Assembly: GCF_011762185.1 (NCBI RefSeq) | Contig: NZ_JAASQJ010000001.1 | Span: 1,667,510-1,731,509 of the forward strand | DNA: 64,000 nucleotides | DNA from: Dyadobacter arcticus | GTDB lineage: Bacteria; Bacteroidota; Bacteroidia; Cytophagales; Spirosomataceae | Direction: 5' to 3' | Shown: positions 35,834 through 43,969 of the stretch, in pieces | Layout: each line of letters begins with the position of its first letter | Position numbering within the stretch: position 1 is the first letter of the stretch | Translations under genes and position numbers: made by a program | The notes under the pieces: generated by a model | Database searches by the model: none | What the model was told of the DNA's origin: nothing | Seen by the model: the letters and a program-made list of their open reading frames with translations, nothing else

Positions 35834-37699
35834 ATGAATAAGCTTCTTATTTTTTTGTGCTTCCTGGCACATTCGGGATTTTGCGAGACCAATCGCATCG
35901 ATAGCCTGAAAATGGAATTGAAAAATTTGGCACAGATTCCAATAGGCTATACACAGGATACGCTTCGCTTCAATATATTGAAATCTTTGATGAGGGCGTA
36001 CGGAGATGTGTCCATCGATTCGTCTATTTACTACAATTCATATTTGATCAGGTTTTGTAAGGATAGGGGTTTGCAAAATCAAATGACCTATGCCCAATAC
36101 TACACCGGGGTTATTTATGAAATGCAGGGAAAGCATCATGAAAGTATCAGAAGCAATTATAAAACGCTCAAACTGGCAGAAAACCAAAAACAATATGTAT
36201 TAATAGCTTCCATCTTAGGCGTTCTGGCGCATTCACATGCAAGCCTTTTGCAATACGTTGAGGCACTTGCATTATGCCGGCGTGGGCTTCGTATTCTGCA
36301 CGCGCACCCGGGTTCGGGAGCCTATAATGAAGAGTTGGCCCTGCTGAATACAGAGGGCGTTATTTTTCGTGAAACGGGCAAATTGGATGAAGCCTTAAAA
36401 GCTAACCAGGGTATGTATACGCTGGCGCGGACCAGGCCTTTTTACAAATGGTACGAGGCGCATGGATTGCACGCCATCGGATTGGTTTACAAGGAGCAAG
36501 GGAAATTAACAGAGGCTATTAAATACCACGAAAATGCGCTTGCATTAGCCAATAAAATAGGTAGTACATTCTTGGAGGCGAATATTGTGATCAATATGGC
36601 TGATATACTGATCCTTCAAAAAAAATGGATCAAAGCATTGAACTGGTCGGCTAGGGCTGAGCGCATGGCTTTACAATTAAACAATGCCAGTATCATCATG
36701 GAGGTGCAGCAGAATTTGTACAGGATTTTCAAAAATACTGGCAAACAGGCGCAGGCACTAGAAGCCTATGAGAAATTTTCATCAATCAGAGATAGCCTGC
36801 AGGCGGAGAAAAGCCGGCAGCGTATCGCGGCAATACAAGAGCAGTACAATACCGAGCAGAAAGCTCATAATTTACAGCAAAGTGTGCAACTACTCAAAAA
36901 GGAAAATGAAAATCAAAGACTGGCCCAGATAAGGGATTGGTTGATCATGGGAGCTTCTGGAGTTCTGCTTGTTTCCCTTCTGCTTGTCCGGTACAACCGG
37001 CGACTCCGGGAAAAAAACAAGGAGCTGATAAGGAAAAACAAGGAAATCAAGGAGGCACATTTCAAAGGTCAGGCAATTGAGAGGAAGCGGGTCGCTCTTG
37101 AATTACATGATAACCTCAGTAGTTTGTTGAGCGCAGTTAATATGAGTGTACAATCCATCAATACGCAGCATTTGTCGGAGTCTGAACAGTCGGTATACCT
37201 GAATGTGAAGCACCTTATTCAAAATGCTTATGCCGAGGTACGGAACATTTCTCACAACATTCTTCCAGCCGAATTGGAACAGGAAGGATTGTCGATAACC
37301 CTGACGAAGCTGGTTGAAAGATTGAATGAAAGTTTGCCGATAAAATTCTCGATTGTAATACTGGGTCTGCAGGAAAGGCTGCCGGTTGAGATCGAATACA
37401 ATATGTACAGTATTGTGCTGGAATTGCTCAACAATGTTATTAAGCATGCACAGGCCACAACTACATCTATTAGCGTTATCAGGGATGAATTGGGTATCAA
37501 TTTATCTGTAACGGACGATGGTATTGGTTTTAACCCTAATCAGAAAAAGCGGGGTGTGGGTATTCAAAATGTCCAGGCAAGACTGGAATCGCTGGGAGGG
37601 GATTTCAATGTCTTAAATCCAGATGAGCGCGGCACTCAGATTATAATAAGCGTTCCCATTGAAACGGTGGGGATTAACAGGAATGTCGGTATGCTATAA
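35834..37699 (+). CDS. TPR-containing NarX/DesK-type histidine kinase
   Basis: 621 residues. A signal peptide (MNKLLIFLCFLAHSGFCETN) is followed by a periplasmic array of TPR units (residues about 60-320, such as YEMQGKHHESIRSNYKTLKL and YKEQGKLTEAIKYHENALAL). A coiled coil leads to one membrane segment at about 370-388 (IMGASGVLLVSLLLVRY). The HisKA_3 domain has the phospho-acceptor His425 in RVALELHDNLSSLLSAV; the ATPase domain shows ELLNNVIKHAQATTTS and VTDDGIGFNPNQKKRGVGIQ. This pattern pairs with NarL-type regulators, and one lies 0.5 kb downstream on the other strand, the likely partner. Confidence 0.9.
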   Translation: MNKLLIFLCFLAHSGFCETNRIDSLKMELKNLAQIPIGYTQDTLRFNILKSLMRAYGDVSIDSSIYYNSYLIRFCKDRGLQNQMTYAQYYTGVIYEMQGKHHESIRSNYKTLKLAENQKQYVLIASILGVLAHSHASLLQYVEALALCRRGLRILHAHPGSGAYNEELALLNTEGVIFRETGKLDEALKANQGMYTLARTRPFYKWYEAHGLHAIGLVYKEQGKLTEAIKYHENALALANKIGSTFLEANIVINMADILILQKKWIKALNWSARAERMALQLNNASIIMEVQQNLYRIFKNTGKQAQALEAYEKFSSIRDSLQAEKSRQRIAAIQEQYNTEQKAHNLQQSVQLLKKENENQRLAQIRDWLIMGASGVLLVSLLLVRYNRRLREKNKELIRKNKEIKEAHFKGQAIERKRVALELHDNLSSLLSAVNMSVQSINTQHLSESEQSVYLNVKHLIQNAYAEVRNISHNILPAELEQEGLSITLTKLVERLNESLPIKFSIVILGLQERLPVEIEYNMYSIVLELLNNVIKHAQATTTSISVIRDELGINLSVTDDGIGFNPNQKKRGVGIQNVQARLESLGGDFNVLNPDERGTQIIISVPIETVGINRNVGML

Positions 37700-37725
37700 A
37701 CGCCGACAAAATATTGCCGGCGTTT
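37698..37725 (+). terminator. Hairpin after the histidine kinase
   Basis: AAACGCCG (37698-37705) pairs with CGGCGTTT (37718-37725), overlapping the stop codon of the kinase. T-rich sequence is weak downstream, so it may only stabilise the 3' end. Confidence 0.6.
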
Positions 37726-37777
37726 AGGGGTTTACGTGATTATTTAACTTCTAATTTTCAATTTTGACGTTTGAAAT

Positions 37778-38173
37778 TTACGGCACAATTGGATTCATTT
37801 TTTTTACAGTAGCGGGTGTAGGCAATTCCAGCTCTGTGAATTTCATCACTGTTGCGCCAGCGTCATTTTTGAATCGAAATCCGTTGGCAAATGTAAAATT
37901 GAACCATGCTTCGTCGAATCCGGCGATAACTTCCTCGATTTTGTCAAGTTTAACTACATCACCTGATGTCAATATTATCGAGGGGTCTCTTTTAAATATT
38001 CTCATAAAATCACCACTATCCTGATCATCTTTAAATTTTAGGACATCATTTTCCGGATTTACATTTGAGTCTTCAAGTAAAACCAGAACAATATCTCCTA
38101 ATTTCGATACAGTCGCGGGTCCTTTTAAATCGCAATATCTCCAATCTGTTAATACTTCTGCTTCGGTAGGCAT
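37778..38173 (-). CDS. Hypothetical acidic protein
   Basis: 131 residues with no signal peptide. It has strands such as GDIVLVLLEDSNVNPENDVL and SIILTSGDVVKLDKIEEVIA followed by FNFTFANGFRFKNDAGATVM. I do not recognise the family. It lies between the histidine kinase and response regulator genes, and is read in the same direction as the regulator. Confidence 0.55.
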   Translation of the reverse strand: MPTEAEVLTDWRYCDLKGPATVSKLGDIVLVLLEDSNVNPENDVLKFKDDQDSGDFMRIFKRDPSIILTSGDVVKLDKIEEVIAGFDEAWFNFTFANGFRFKNDAGATVMKFTELELPTPATVKKMNPIVP

Positions 38174-38207
38174 AATCTTAGTTTGGGGGGTTAAGTGAAA
38201 AAAATAG

Positions 38208-38849
38208 TTAAACGATCTTAAATTTTATGGCATATTTTACTAGTCCAATCGTTGTCTGAACACCTAATTTCTGGATGAGATGCTTCCGGTGCGTTTCAAC
38301 TGTGGATGCTTCGATAAATAATTTTTTGGCTATCTCTGTTCCTGAGTATTCTTGCGCGATCAGCTGTAATACTTCCAGCTCCCGTTTTGTGATCGCAATT
38401 TTTTGAGGATTGTCAATATCCGGGACAAATTCTAGTTTTGTATCATTTGCTAATAACATTAAAACCTGTTCGCTGTAATATTTACTTCCGCGGGCAATTG
38501 TGTTCAATGCATTTTCGAGTTCACTACGTTCCGCACTTTTCAACACATATCCATCAGCTCCCGCACGAATGGCTTCTTTAATTGTATCGGGCTGATCGGC
38601 GACTGTCAATAAACAGATCTTAATCTGCGGAAACCGCTGTCGCAATTGTAAAGTCAAATCAATGCCGCCCATGACCGGCATTTGAAGATCAGAAACAACA
38701 AGCGCAATATTGTCGTCCAATTCCAAGGCATTCAAAACCTGCTGTCCATTGACGTGCTTCGAAACAACCTCAATACCATCGATACTTTGCAGAAGTAGGG
38801 CCAGGCTATCCAGTAAAATTCTATGATCTTCCGCTACTAGTATGCGCAT
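38208..38849 (-). CDS. NarL/FixJ-type response regulator
   Basis: 213 residues from the ATG at 38849 (MRILVAEDHRILLDSLALLL); an in-frame upstream ATG at 38885 adds 12 non-conserved residues. The receiver domain has the acidic pocket in AEDHR, the phospho-acceptor Asp54 in VVSDLQMPVMGG, and the Lys in YVLKSAE. The C-terminal LuxR-type HTH reads TKRELEVLQLIAQEYSGTEI then AKKLFIEASTVETHRKHLIQ. It is the probable partner of the TPR kinase. Its target genes are not visible. Confidence 0.92.
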   Translation of the reverse strand: MRILVAEDHRILLDSLALLLQSIDGIEVVSKHVNGQQVLNALELDDNIALVVSDLQMPVMGGIDLTLQLRQRFPQIKICLLTVADQPDTIKEAIRAGADGYVLKSAERSELENALNTIARGSKYYSEQVLMLLANDTKLEFVPDIDNPQKIAITKRELEVLQLIAQEYSGTEIAKKLFIEASTVETHRKHLIQKLGVQTTIGLVKYAIKFKIV

Positions 38850-38978
38850 GAAATTATTGACGTTCGATAGATTTTGACATTTCAAAATTCACACATTATG
38901 CAAGATATCGAAATACCGATATTTCATGATTCTCTATCCTCAAATTTCGGGATATTTAAAATGACTCAACTGATTGCT

Positions 38979-39615
38979 ATGTTAACAAAAAGCTTCACAT
39001 TGCTCTTTTATCTCAAAAAGCGCAACAATAACGTCAAAGGTGAATTGCCAATCTACATGAGATTTGACAGTTGACGGTTAACGGATTGAAATAAGCACAA
39101 AAAGGGAGTGCGAGCCTGAAAAATGGAACTCGTCAGCCGGCAGGAAGAATGGTGCCAAAGAAGATGTAAAGCTTCTCAATGCCTATTTGGATACCCTTCA
39201 GTCCAAAGTTTATGGCAGTGATGGTGAAAAGTGGGTAGTGATAAAAAGACAAAAGAACGACTCGCCCTCACGCATTCCACTTTTACCCCAAGCGCTGTCA
39301 ATAATCGCCGAATATGATGATCATCCGCAATGTATAAATCAGGATAGACTGCTACCGGTGTTGTCAAACCAGAAAATGAATTCTTACCTGAAAGAAATCG
39401 CTGATCTATGCCGGATTACCAAGGCAATCACTTTTCACTTGGCCAGGCATACTTTTGCGACAACCGTAACCTTGACGAATGGAGTGCCAATCGAGAGCGT
39501 TTCAAAAATGTTGGGGCGCCGAAATATTAAAACGACTCAGCTTTATGCGAAGATCGTCGATAACAAAATTGGGGACGATATGAGAAGGTTAAAAGAGGTA
39601 TTAGGTACTCCATAG
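38979..39615 (+). pseudogene. Decayed Bacteroidota-type tyrosine integrase
   Basis: The start MLTKSFTLLFYLKKRNNNVK and LPIYMR is the usual N-terminus of Bacteroidota conjugative-element integrases. An extra A near 39070 shifts the frame and a TAA (39078-39080) interrupts it; the frame then reads RIEISTKRECEPEKWNSS and DVKLLNAYLDTLQSKVYG. After that about 200 residues of core-binding domain are missing, and the text jumps to the catalytic domain: RQKNDSPSRIPLLPQALSII, FHLARHTFATTVTLTNGVPI and a final tyrosine in TTQLYAKI. The conserved His of MLGH is an Arg here (MLGRR). Three lesions and a catalytic change mean it is inactive. Confidence 0.85.
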
Positions 39616-39685
39616 ATAGTTGTTTGACAAACAAACTCGGCAAAAGGGCAGCTAAATAAGTGTCCCTATTGCGTGAGAATTTTTT

Positions 39686-39727
39686 AAAGCCGCCAAAAGC
39701 TTACGGCATAATGGCGGCTTTTTTTGT
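39686..39727 (+). terminator. Intrinsic terminator after the integrase remnant
   Basis: AAAGCCGCC (39686-39694) pairs with GGCGGCTTT (39713-39721), with an 18-base loop and a run of seven T residues. Confidence 0.85.
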
Positions 39728-40034
39728 TGCATAGGCCTTGGTACGATACGCCGCCGGCCCTCCGGGCACTTATTCGGTATTCAGAATGTTTCTGAGAAGC
39801 TTGGGTGTCAAACCGAGTAGAGTTGCTAAATCGATTGGATATCTGGGAAAGTGGGTAGGCAAGGTCAAAAACAAGATACACGTAGTTTCGCGTATAGGTT
39901 ATTACGTCCTTTTGCGTAGCTAAATGTGTGAATAGTTGTTTTCTCGTATTTCCTTGCTGATCAAAATCCCTGAGTTTTGTACCTGACAGTTGGCGTTGAT
40001 GATACTGGAAGTTTGGTAACTAAACAGAAATCGC

Positions 40035-40361
40035 ATGGGACACGAGTATGCATTGGATTGGTTAGACCAGATGGTCAATGATCTGGATCCGCTAAGAACA
40101 GAACCTGAAAGTCTGGACAACTATCAATCAATTTCTATTATCGACAAAGCCGAGCAAGAAGAAAAGCGACTTATCGTTTTGTTCAGACAGATTGCGTTCC
40201 AAAAATGGAAAGCTCGCCAGATGTCTTCGAGGGGTAACAGCGTTTATAGCTTACCGTTATCGAAGTTCTGTAGATCGGGATCTCTCTTTAAATATGGTCC
40301 TCGTCGATCCTGGCGCCCACGATCTTCGCAAACTAGCGAACCAAGAGGTGATGAAGGTTAA
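40035..40361 (+). CDS. Uncertain small gene or gene remnant
   Basis: 108 codons. The first 63 residues look coding (EYALDWLDQMVNDLDPLRTE, SIIDKAEQEEKRLIVLFRQI), but the rest is Arg/Ser-rich and low in quality (RSGSLFKYGPRRSWRPRSSQ), while another frame from 40192 gives better text (RVTAFIAYRYRSSVDRDLSL is not exact but similar in style). A frameshift near 40205 is likely. No family is recognised. It lies between an integrase remnant and other uncertain genes. Confidence 0.35.
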   Translation: MGHEYALDWLDQMVNDLDPLRTEPESLDNYQSISIIDKAEQEEKRLIVLFRQIAFQKWKARQMSSRGNSVYSLPLSKFCRSGSLFKYGPRRSWRPRSSQTSEPRGDEG

Positions 40362-40409
40362 TCGAATCCCGTTGTGGTCAGCGAGACATTCAAACGTTTG
40401 GAATTGATC

Positions 40410-40715
40410 ATGATAGAGAGGAATTTCAATTCGCCATGGTTTATCAAATATTTGACATCGAAATTTTTGATTGAACTTGATAATGTAGGCGATTCGTCCT
40501 CGGTGATGGAACGCCTGGGCTTTCTACAGAAAACATTTAATCAGGTGCCTGTCATGAAAGACATTATTTTCAGCGATCGCTACGACGATATGAGCTTGGC
40601 CATTAATAGCTGGTTTATTCAGGAAATTGATTTTCTGTCTAAAAAGGCTAGCCCTGCTTTAAGTGCGCTGAATGAAGTTTCGTCCAAAAAAGGTAATAAA
40701 AAGCTACACCGTTGA
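40410..40715 (+). CDS. Hypothetical helical protein
   Basis: About 101 residues from the ATG at 40410 (MIERNFNSPWFIKYLTSKFL); a GTG at 40374 would extend it by 12. It is helical and acidic (ELDNVGDSSSVMERLGFLQK, MSLAINSWFIQEIDFLSKKA). I do not recognise it. A second short frame (40672-40782) begins inside its 3' end. The pair may be a small mobile-element module. Confidence 0.4.
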   Translation: MIERNFNSPWFIKYLTSKFLIELDNVGDSSSVMERLGFLQKTFNQVPVMKDIIFSDRYDDMSLAINSWFIQEIDFLSKKASPALSALNEVSSKKGNKKLHR

Positions 40716-40782
40716 GGAACGCGACAAAACTTTATTGATTGATATGATGACGAGGCTGATCAGGAAAATTGAGGAATTGTAA
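40672..40782 (+). CDS. Possible 36-residue basic protein overlapping the previous gene
   Basis: ATG at 40672 gives MKFRPKKVIKSYTVEERDKT then LLIDMMTRLIRKIEEL. It overlaps the preceding frame by 44 bases in another reading frame. The helical amphipathic end could be a dimerisation segment. Support is weak. Confidence 0.3.
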   Translation: MKFRPKKVIKSYTVEERDKTLLIDMMTRLIRKIEEL

Positions 40783-41220
40783 GGCGGATTGTCGTATATT
40801 AACCAGCGTCTATTTAGCGTGAATTGTGATGATTTTATCAGGATAGAAGCCAATATGATTTAAAAAAGTCAAGCACCAGCAAATGGCACCGTCATCAGAT
40901 ACTCCCAGGGACCACAAACGAGAGCCATTAGGTTGGATCATATGTTTATTGGTTTGAAAATACGGTGGTTGAGATAAATAATGAAATTTTACTTTACTTT
41001 TAAGATTTTGTTTTTATACTATCGTAAAACGAAGGTACATTTTCTTGAAAGAGACCGTCGACGGCACCGACGTTGATCAACCTGTTTTTTTGATCCACCA
41101 ATAGGAACAGAAGGTACCTCATTGCCTTTCTACTTAACATGAGTTCGGTACCAATCCTTATTTTGAGGGTTTCAACAAAAAAAGGGTTAATATAGAAATT
41201 AGCATCAGCCCACCCTAATT
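40783..41220. other. Gap before the Crp/Fnr gene, no gene seen
   Basis: About 440 bp of mostly AT-rich DNA with no frame I can support. It should carry the promoter of the Crp/Fnr gene. No strong inverted repeat was seen near that start. Confidence 0.5.
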
Positions 41221-41799
41221 ATGGAAGCAAAGGAAATATTGAAACAACATGTTAGTAAAACAGCAATGCTGACTGATGAGCAATTCGAACATTTTTTTTC
41301 TCACTTTAAACCAAAATCTTTAAAAAAGGGGCAGGTTTTAATCAGTGAAGGGGAAAAGGTAGATCATGAATACTTTGTGATATCCGGATGTCTGAAGGCT
41401 TTTTTTATCAACGATCAGATTAAAATGTATATTCTGCAGTTTGCTATGACAACCTGGTGGACTTCTGATTACGGCGCTTTATACAATCAAAGTAAGGCCA
41501 CGATCGGTGTCGACAGCATTACCGACGCGGAAGTGCTTTGCCTTTCCAATCAGGATCGCGAAAAACTCTGTTCCCAATTGCACCAAGTTGAACATTTTTT
41601 CCGCTGGCGTACTAACAAAGGATATCTTGCTTCCCAAAAAAGGCTGTTGTCGTTTATGAACAACGACACAAAAGCACGCTATGAAGAATTGCTCGCGTTA
41701 TACCCACAGCTTTACAACCTGGTCCCCAAACACCTCATTGCCTCCTACCTCGGTGTATCGCGTGAGACACTCAGCAGACTTTACAATACCCATAGATAA
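41221..41799 (+). CDS. Crp/Fnr-family transcription regulator
   Basis: 192 residues. The cyclic-nucleotide-binding-like domain starts KSLKKGQVLISEGEKVDHEY and continues FVISGCLKAFF. A helix QVEHFFRWRTNKGYLASQKR leads to the winged HTH HLIASYLGVSRETLSRLYNT at the C-terminus, the recognition helix being at SRETLSRLY. The arginine and glutamate for cAMP are not evident, which is usual in Bacteroidota members. It probably controls the adjacent YceI-like/tautomerase/SDR genes; an inverted repeat lies upstream of the first of these. Confidence 0.9.
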   Translation: MEAKEILKQHVSKTAMLTDEQFEHFFSHFKPKSLKKGQVLISEGEKVDHEYFVISGCLKAFFINDQIKMYILQFAMTTWWTSDYGALYNQSKATIGVDSITDAEVLCLSNQDREKLCSQLHQVEHFFRWRTNKGYLASQKRLLSFMNNDTKARYEELLALYPQLYNLVPKHLIASYLGVSRETLSRLYNTHR

Positions 41800-41853
41800 C
41801 GTCATTTACAAATGTGATCTACATCACGTAACGCGCTGAAATTTCCTGATGTC

Positions 41854-41893
41854 CTTTGTTTTATCAAATTAAACAACAATTGATAAAACAAAG
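41854..41893. promoter_or_regulatory. 14-bp inverted repeat at the YceI-like start, operator or hairpin
   Basis: CTTTGTTTTATCAA (41854-41867) is the reverse complement of TTGATAAAACAAAG (41880-41893), 12 bases apart. It ends three bases before the ATG at 41897. It may be the operator of the neighbouring Crp/Fnr protein, although arm length and spacing exceed the usual 22-bp Crp box, or a hairpin blocking initiation. Confidence 0.6.
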
Positions 41894-41896
41894 AAC

Positions 41897-42052
41897 ATGA
41901 AAACTAGAACATTTGAAGTCGCAAGCGTACAAAGCAACATCGACTGGACCGGGAAAAAAGTAACCGGCGCGCATCATGGTACCATTGGCGACACATTGAT
42001 CTACAATGAATTTGAATTGGACGTGAAATTAACTGCTTCAGCTACCCTTTAA
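41897..42052 (+). pseudogene. YceI-like gene with a large internal deletion
   Basis: Only 51 residues. The start SVQSNIDWTGKKVTGAHHGT is the N-terminus of a YceI protein (lipocalin-like fold, isoprenoid binding), and the end FELDVKLTASA is its C-terminus. About 100 residues between are missing (the join is at HGTIGDTLIYNE). The frame is intact across the join, so this is a clean internal deletion. Crp/Fnr plus YceI plus SDR is a common Bacteroidota set. Confidence 0.75.
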
Positions 42053-42062
42053 TTTAAAAGCC

Positions 42063-42278
42063 ATGCCATACATAAAAATTGAGCTGACACGAGAAGGCGT
42101 TACCCGGGCTAAAAAACAGGCGCTTATTGCAGGAGTGACTAATTTGATCACGGAAGTATTGGATAAAGATCCGAAGCTCACACATGTAGTGATACAGGAA
42201 ATTGACCTGGATGACTGGGGCTACGCAGGTGAGCAGGTATCTGTACTTCGGGAAAAGGGAATCACTGCCAACAGATAA
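42063..42278 (+). CDS. 4-oxalocrotonate tautomerase-family protein
   Basis: 71 residues. After removal of Met the catalytic proline is Pro1 (MPYIKIELTREGVTRAKKQA). VTNLITEVLDKDPKLTHVVI and QEIDLDDWGYAG match the family, with the usual aromatic near residue 50. These enzymes tautomerise enol or oxo acids or act as cis-CaaD-like hydratases; the substrate is unknown. It follows the YceI remnant by 10 bp and precedes an SDR by 26 bp. Confidence 0.88.
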   Translation: MPYIKIELTREGVTRAKKQALIAGVTNLITEVLDKDPKLTHVVIQEIDLDDWGYAGEQVSVLREKGITANR

Positions 42279-42304
42279 TAACAGCATCAAATATTCAAAC
42301 AATC

Positions 42305-43051
42305 ATGAAAACACAAACCATCATCGTAACCGGCGCATCGACAGGTATTGGTAAGGCGATAGCAGGTTTATTCCTGAAATACGGGTATAATGTGGTCATC
42401 AACGCGGCCAATGAAAATAATTTACAAGCAGCCTTTGAGGAACTTGGTCATCACGACCGGCTAGCTCAGGTCGCTGGTGACATCAGTAATACAAATACCG
42501 GCGAAGCACTGGTAAATATGGCAATAACACGGTTTGGCGCTGTAAATGTACTAATAAACAACGCTGGCATATTCGAACCAAAACCATTTCTGGACGTCAA
42601 TGAAGCCTATCTCGACAAGTTTTTAAACGTCAATTTAAAAGGTACCTTTTTTACTAGTCAGGCTGCGATCAGGCAGATGCTCAAACAAGGCGAAGGCTCG
42701 ATTATTAATATCGGAACCGTATTGGTCGACCACGCAATCGGCGGTTTTCCGGCAACTGCGCCTATTTCAAGCAAAGGCGGCATTCACGCTCTGACGCGCC
42801 AGTTGGCAACTGAATTTGGTAAAAACAATATTCGGGTCAATGGAATTGCGCCAGGGATAATACGGAGTCCCCTGCAGGCAAAAATCGGTATCAATAACGC
42901 AGACAGCCTTGCTGGTCTTCACCTGGTCGACCGAATCGGCGAAAAGAATGACGTTGCCGAACTTGCGCTGTATCTGGCAGGCAGCAACTTTATAACCGGT
43001 GAGATTATCAATCTGGATGGAGGCCACGTTGCTGGTCATCATATTTCGTAA
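42305..43051 (+). CDS. Short-chain dehydrogenase/reductase
   Basis: 248 residues, standard classical SDR length. NAD(P)-binding TGASTGIGKAIAGLF is at residues 9-23, the NAG strand at NVLINNAGIFEP, and SIINIGTVL and the catalytic region follow. The usual YxxxK is changed: the text reads APISSKGGIHALTRQLATEF, with a serine where tyrosine is expected and lysine kept. That would weaken or change the reaction. GIAPGIIRSPLQA and FITGEIINLDGGHVAGH complete the fold. It lies between a tautomerase and an NTF2-like gene, in what looks like one operon. Confidence 0.88.
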   Translation: MKTQTIIVTGASTGIGKAIAGLFLKYGYNVVINAANENNLQAAFEELGHHDRLAQVAGDISNTNTGEALVNMAITRFGAVNVLINNAGIFEPKPFLDVNEAYLDKFLNVNLKGTFFTSQAAIRQMLKQGEGSIINIGTVLVDHAIGGFPATAPISSKGGIHALTRQLATEFGKNNIRVNGIAPGIIRSPLQAKIGINNADSLAGLHLVDRIGEKNDVAELALYLAGSNFITGEIINLDGGHVAGHHIS

Positions 43052-43138
43052 TGGCTTGATATTCAGTAAAAGTTAAAAGGTGTGCGGAGATGCGTTATGC
43101 ACCAACGCATGCCTTTCCACCAAAAAAATAGAAAACAA

Positions 43139-43516
43139 ATGGAAAATTACACAGATAATTCAGCGGCGGTATCAGCCGTATTATCAAATTACTTTAACGG
43201 CGTTTTTAAAGGAGATATTGAATTGCTTAAACAGGTATTTCACCCACAGGCCCTTGTAGCCGGCGATGTAAATGGCACATCTTATTTCAAAAAACTTGAC
43301 GAATATCTTAACGGCGTTAAAAACCGCAAAAGCCCGTTTGAGTTGAACGAGGAATTCAGGATGGAAATACTGGCAATAGAAATCATCAACTCAATAGCAA
43401 TTGCCAGGGTACATGTGCCTATGTTTGATTTTAATTATTATGATCTCCTTTCATTGAACAAGATCAATGGAGAATGGGTTATCGTAAACAAATTAATGAC
43501 AAATGTAACCGCCTGA
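43139..43516 (+). CDS. NTF2-like/lumazine-binding-like protein
   Basis: 125 residues from the ATG at 43139 (MENYTDNSAAVSAVLSNYFN); the frame also reaches back to 43082 with poor sequence. The pattern YFNGVFKGDIELLKQVFHPQ, the LNGVKNRKSPFELNEEF middle and ARVHVPMFDFNYYDLLSLNK then GEWVIVNKLMT is typical of small NTF2-fold proteins annotated as putative lumazine-binding. They often accompany SDR enzymes, as here. Confidence 0.75.
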   Translation: MENYTDNSAAVSAVLSNYFNGVFKGDIELLKQVFHPQALVAGDVNGTSYFKKLDEYLNGVKNRKSPFELNEEFRMEILAIEIINSIAIARVHVPMFDFNYYDLLSLNKINGEWVIVNKLMTNVTA

Positions 43517-43525
43517 GCTAGGTGG

Positions 43526-43621
43526 AACGAATCGAAAACAACCAGACTATTAGGGATTAAATATCCTATCCTGCTTGGCCCTATGGGTGGAGGATTTTCA
43601 ACGCCTCAGTTGTTGGCCACT
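43526..43621 (+). pseudogene. Nitronate monooxygenase N-terminal stub
   Basis: About 32 codons read TTRLLGIKYPILLGPMGGGF and STPQLLATLS, the exact start pattern of nitronate monooxygenase (2-nitropropane dioxygenase). The rest of the 320-residue gene is missing and there is no start codon in place. It lies where the operon of the SDR ends, so a deletion removed the gene together with the start of the next one. Confidence 0.7.
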
Positions 43622-43699
43622 TTGTCGCGCATATGCAGATGCCCGCTTACGCAAAGTTTCACATTTGGGAATGTATGGTAGGCGTGAGGTATTATCATT

Positions 43700-43921
43700 T
43701 CAATATGTTGTATGTTTTGTTAAACAGGGCAATATAATCCATCCAAATTGGACACTTACAGGATGGTGATCAGATAATGGCTTCCCATTAGCGTCCTTAA
43801 ATGATTGGTTTTCGTAAACATACGATAGAGGCGTAAGTTGTACCTTATGGCTGCTGCGATAAAGGATCTTATCAATTGTTTCATCTTTTTCACTGAGGTT
43901 ATAAGTGAATTTCACTGGTTC
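43700..43921 (-). pseudogene. Endonuclease/exonuclease/phosphatase C-terminal stub
   Basis: On the minus strand the frame reads VKFTYNLSEKDETIDKILYR and SFKDANGKPLSDHHPVSVQF, the C-terminal part of an EEP-fold enzyme (IDyi and the SDHxPV motif). It lacks the N-terminal two-thirds and the frame starts from a GTG after an in-frame TAA. It faces the nitronate monooxygenase stub, so the two likely mark one deletion joint. Confidence 0.65.
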
Positions 43922-43969
43922 TTAAATCTGGCTGCGCCATTGCATCCGCTGATCAGGTACGAAAAGGCA

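Noticed and set aside
39738..39923. 61-codon frame after the integrase remnant
   Set aside because: Basic low-complexity text without a fold, and no neighbouring support.
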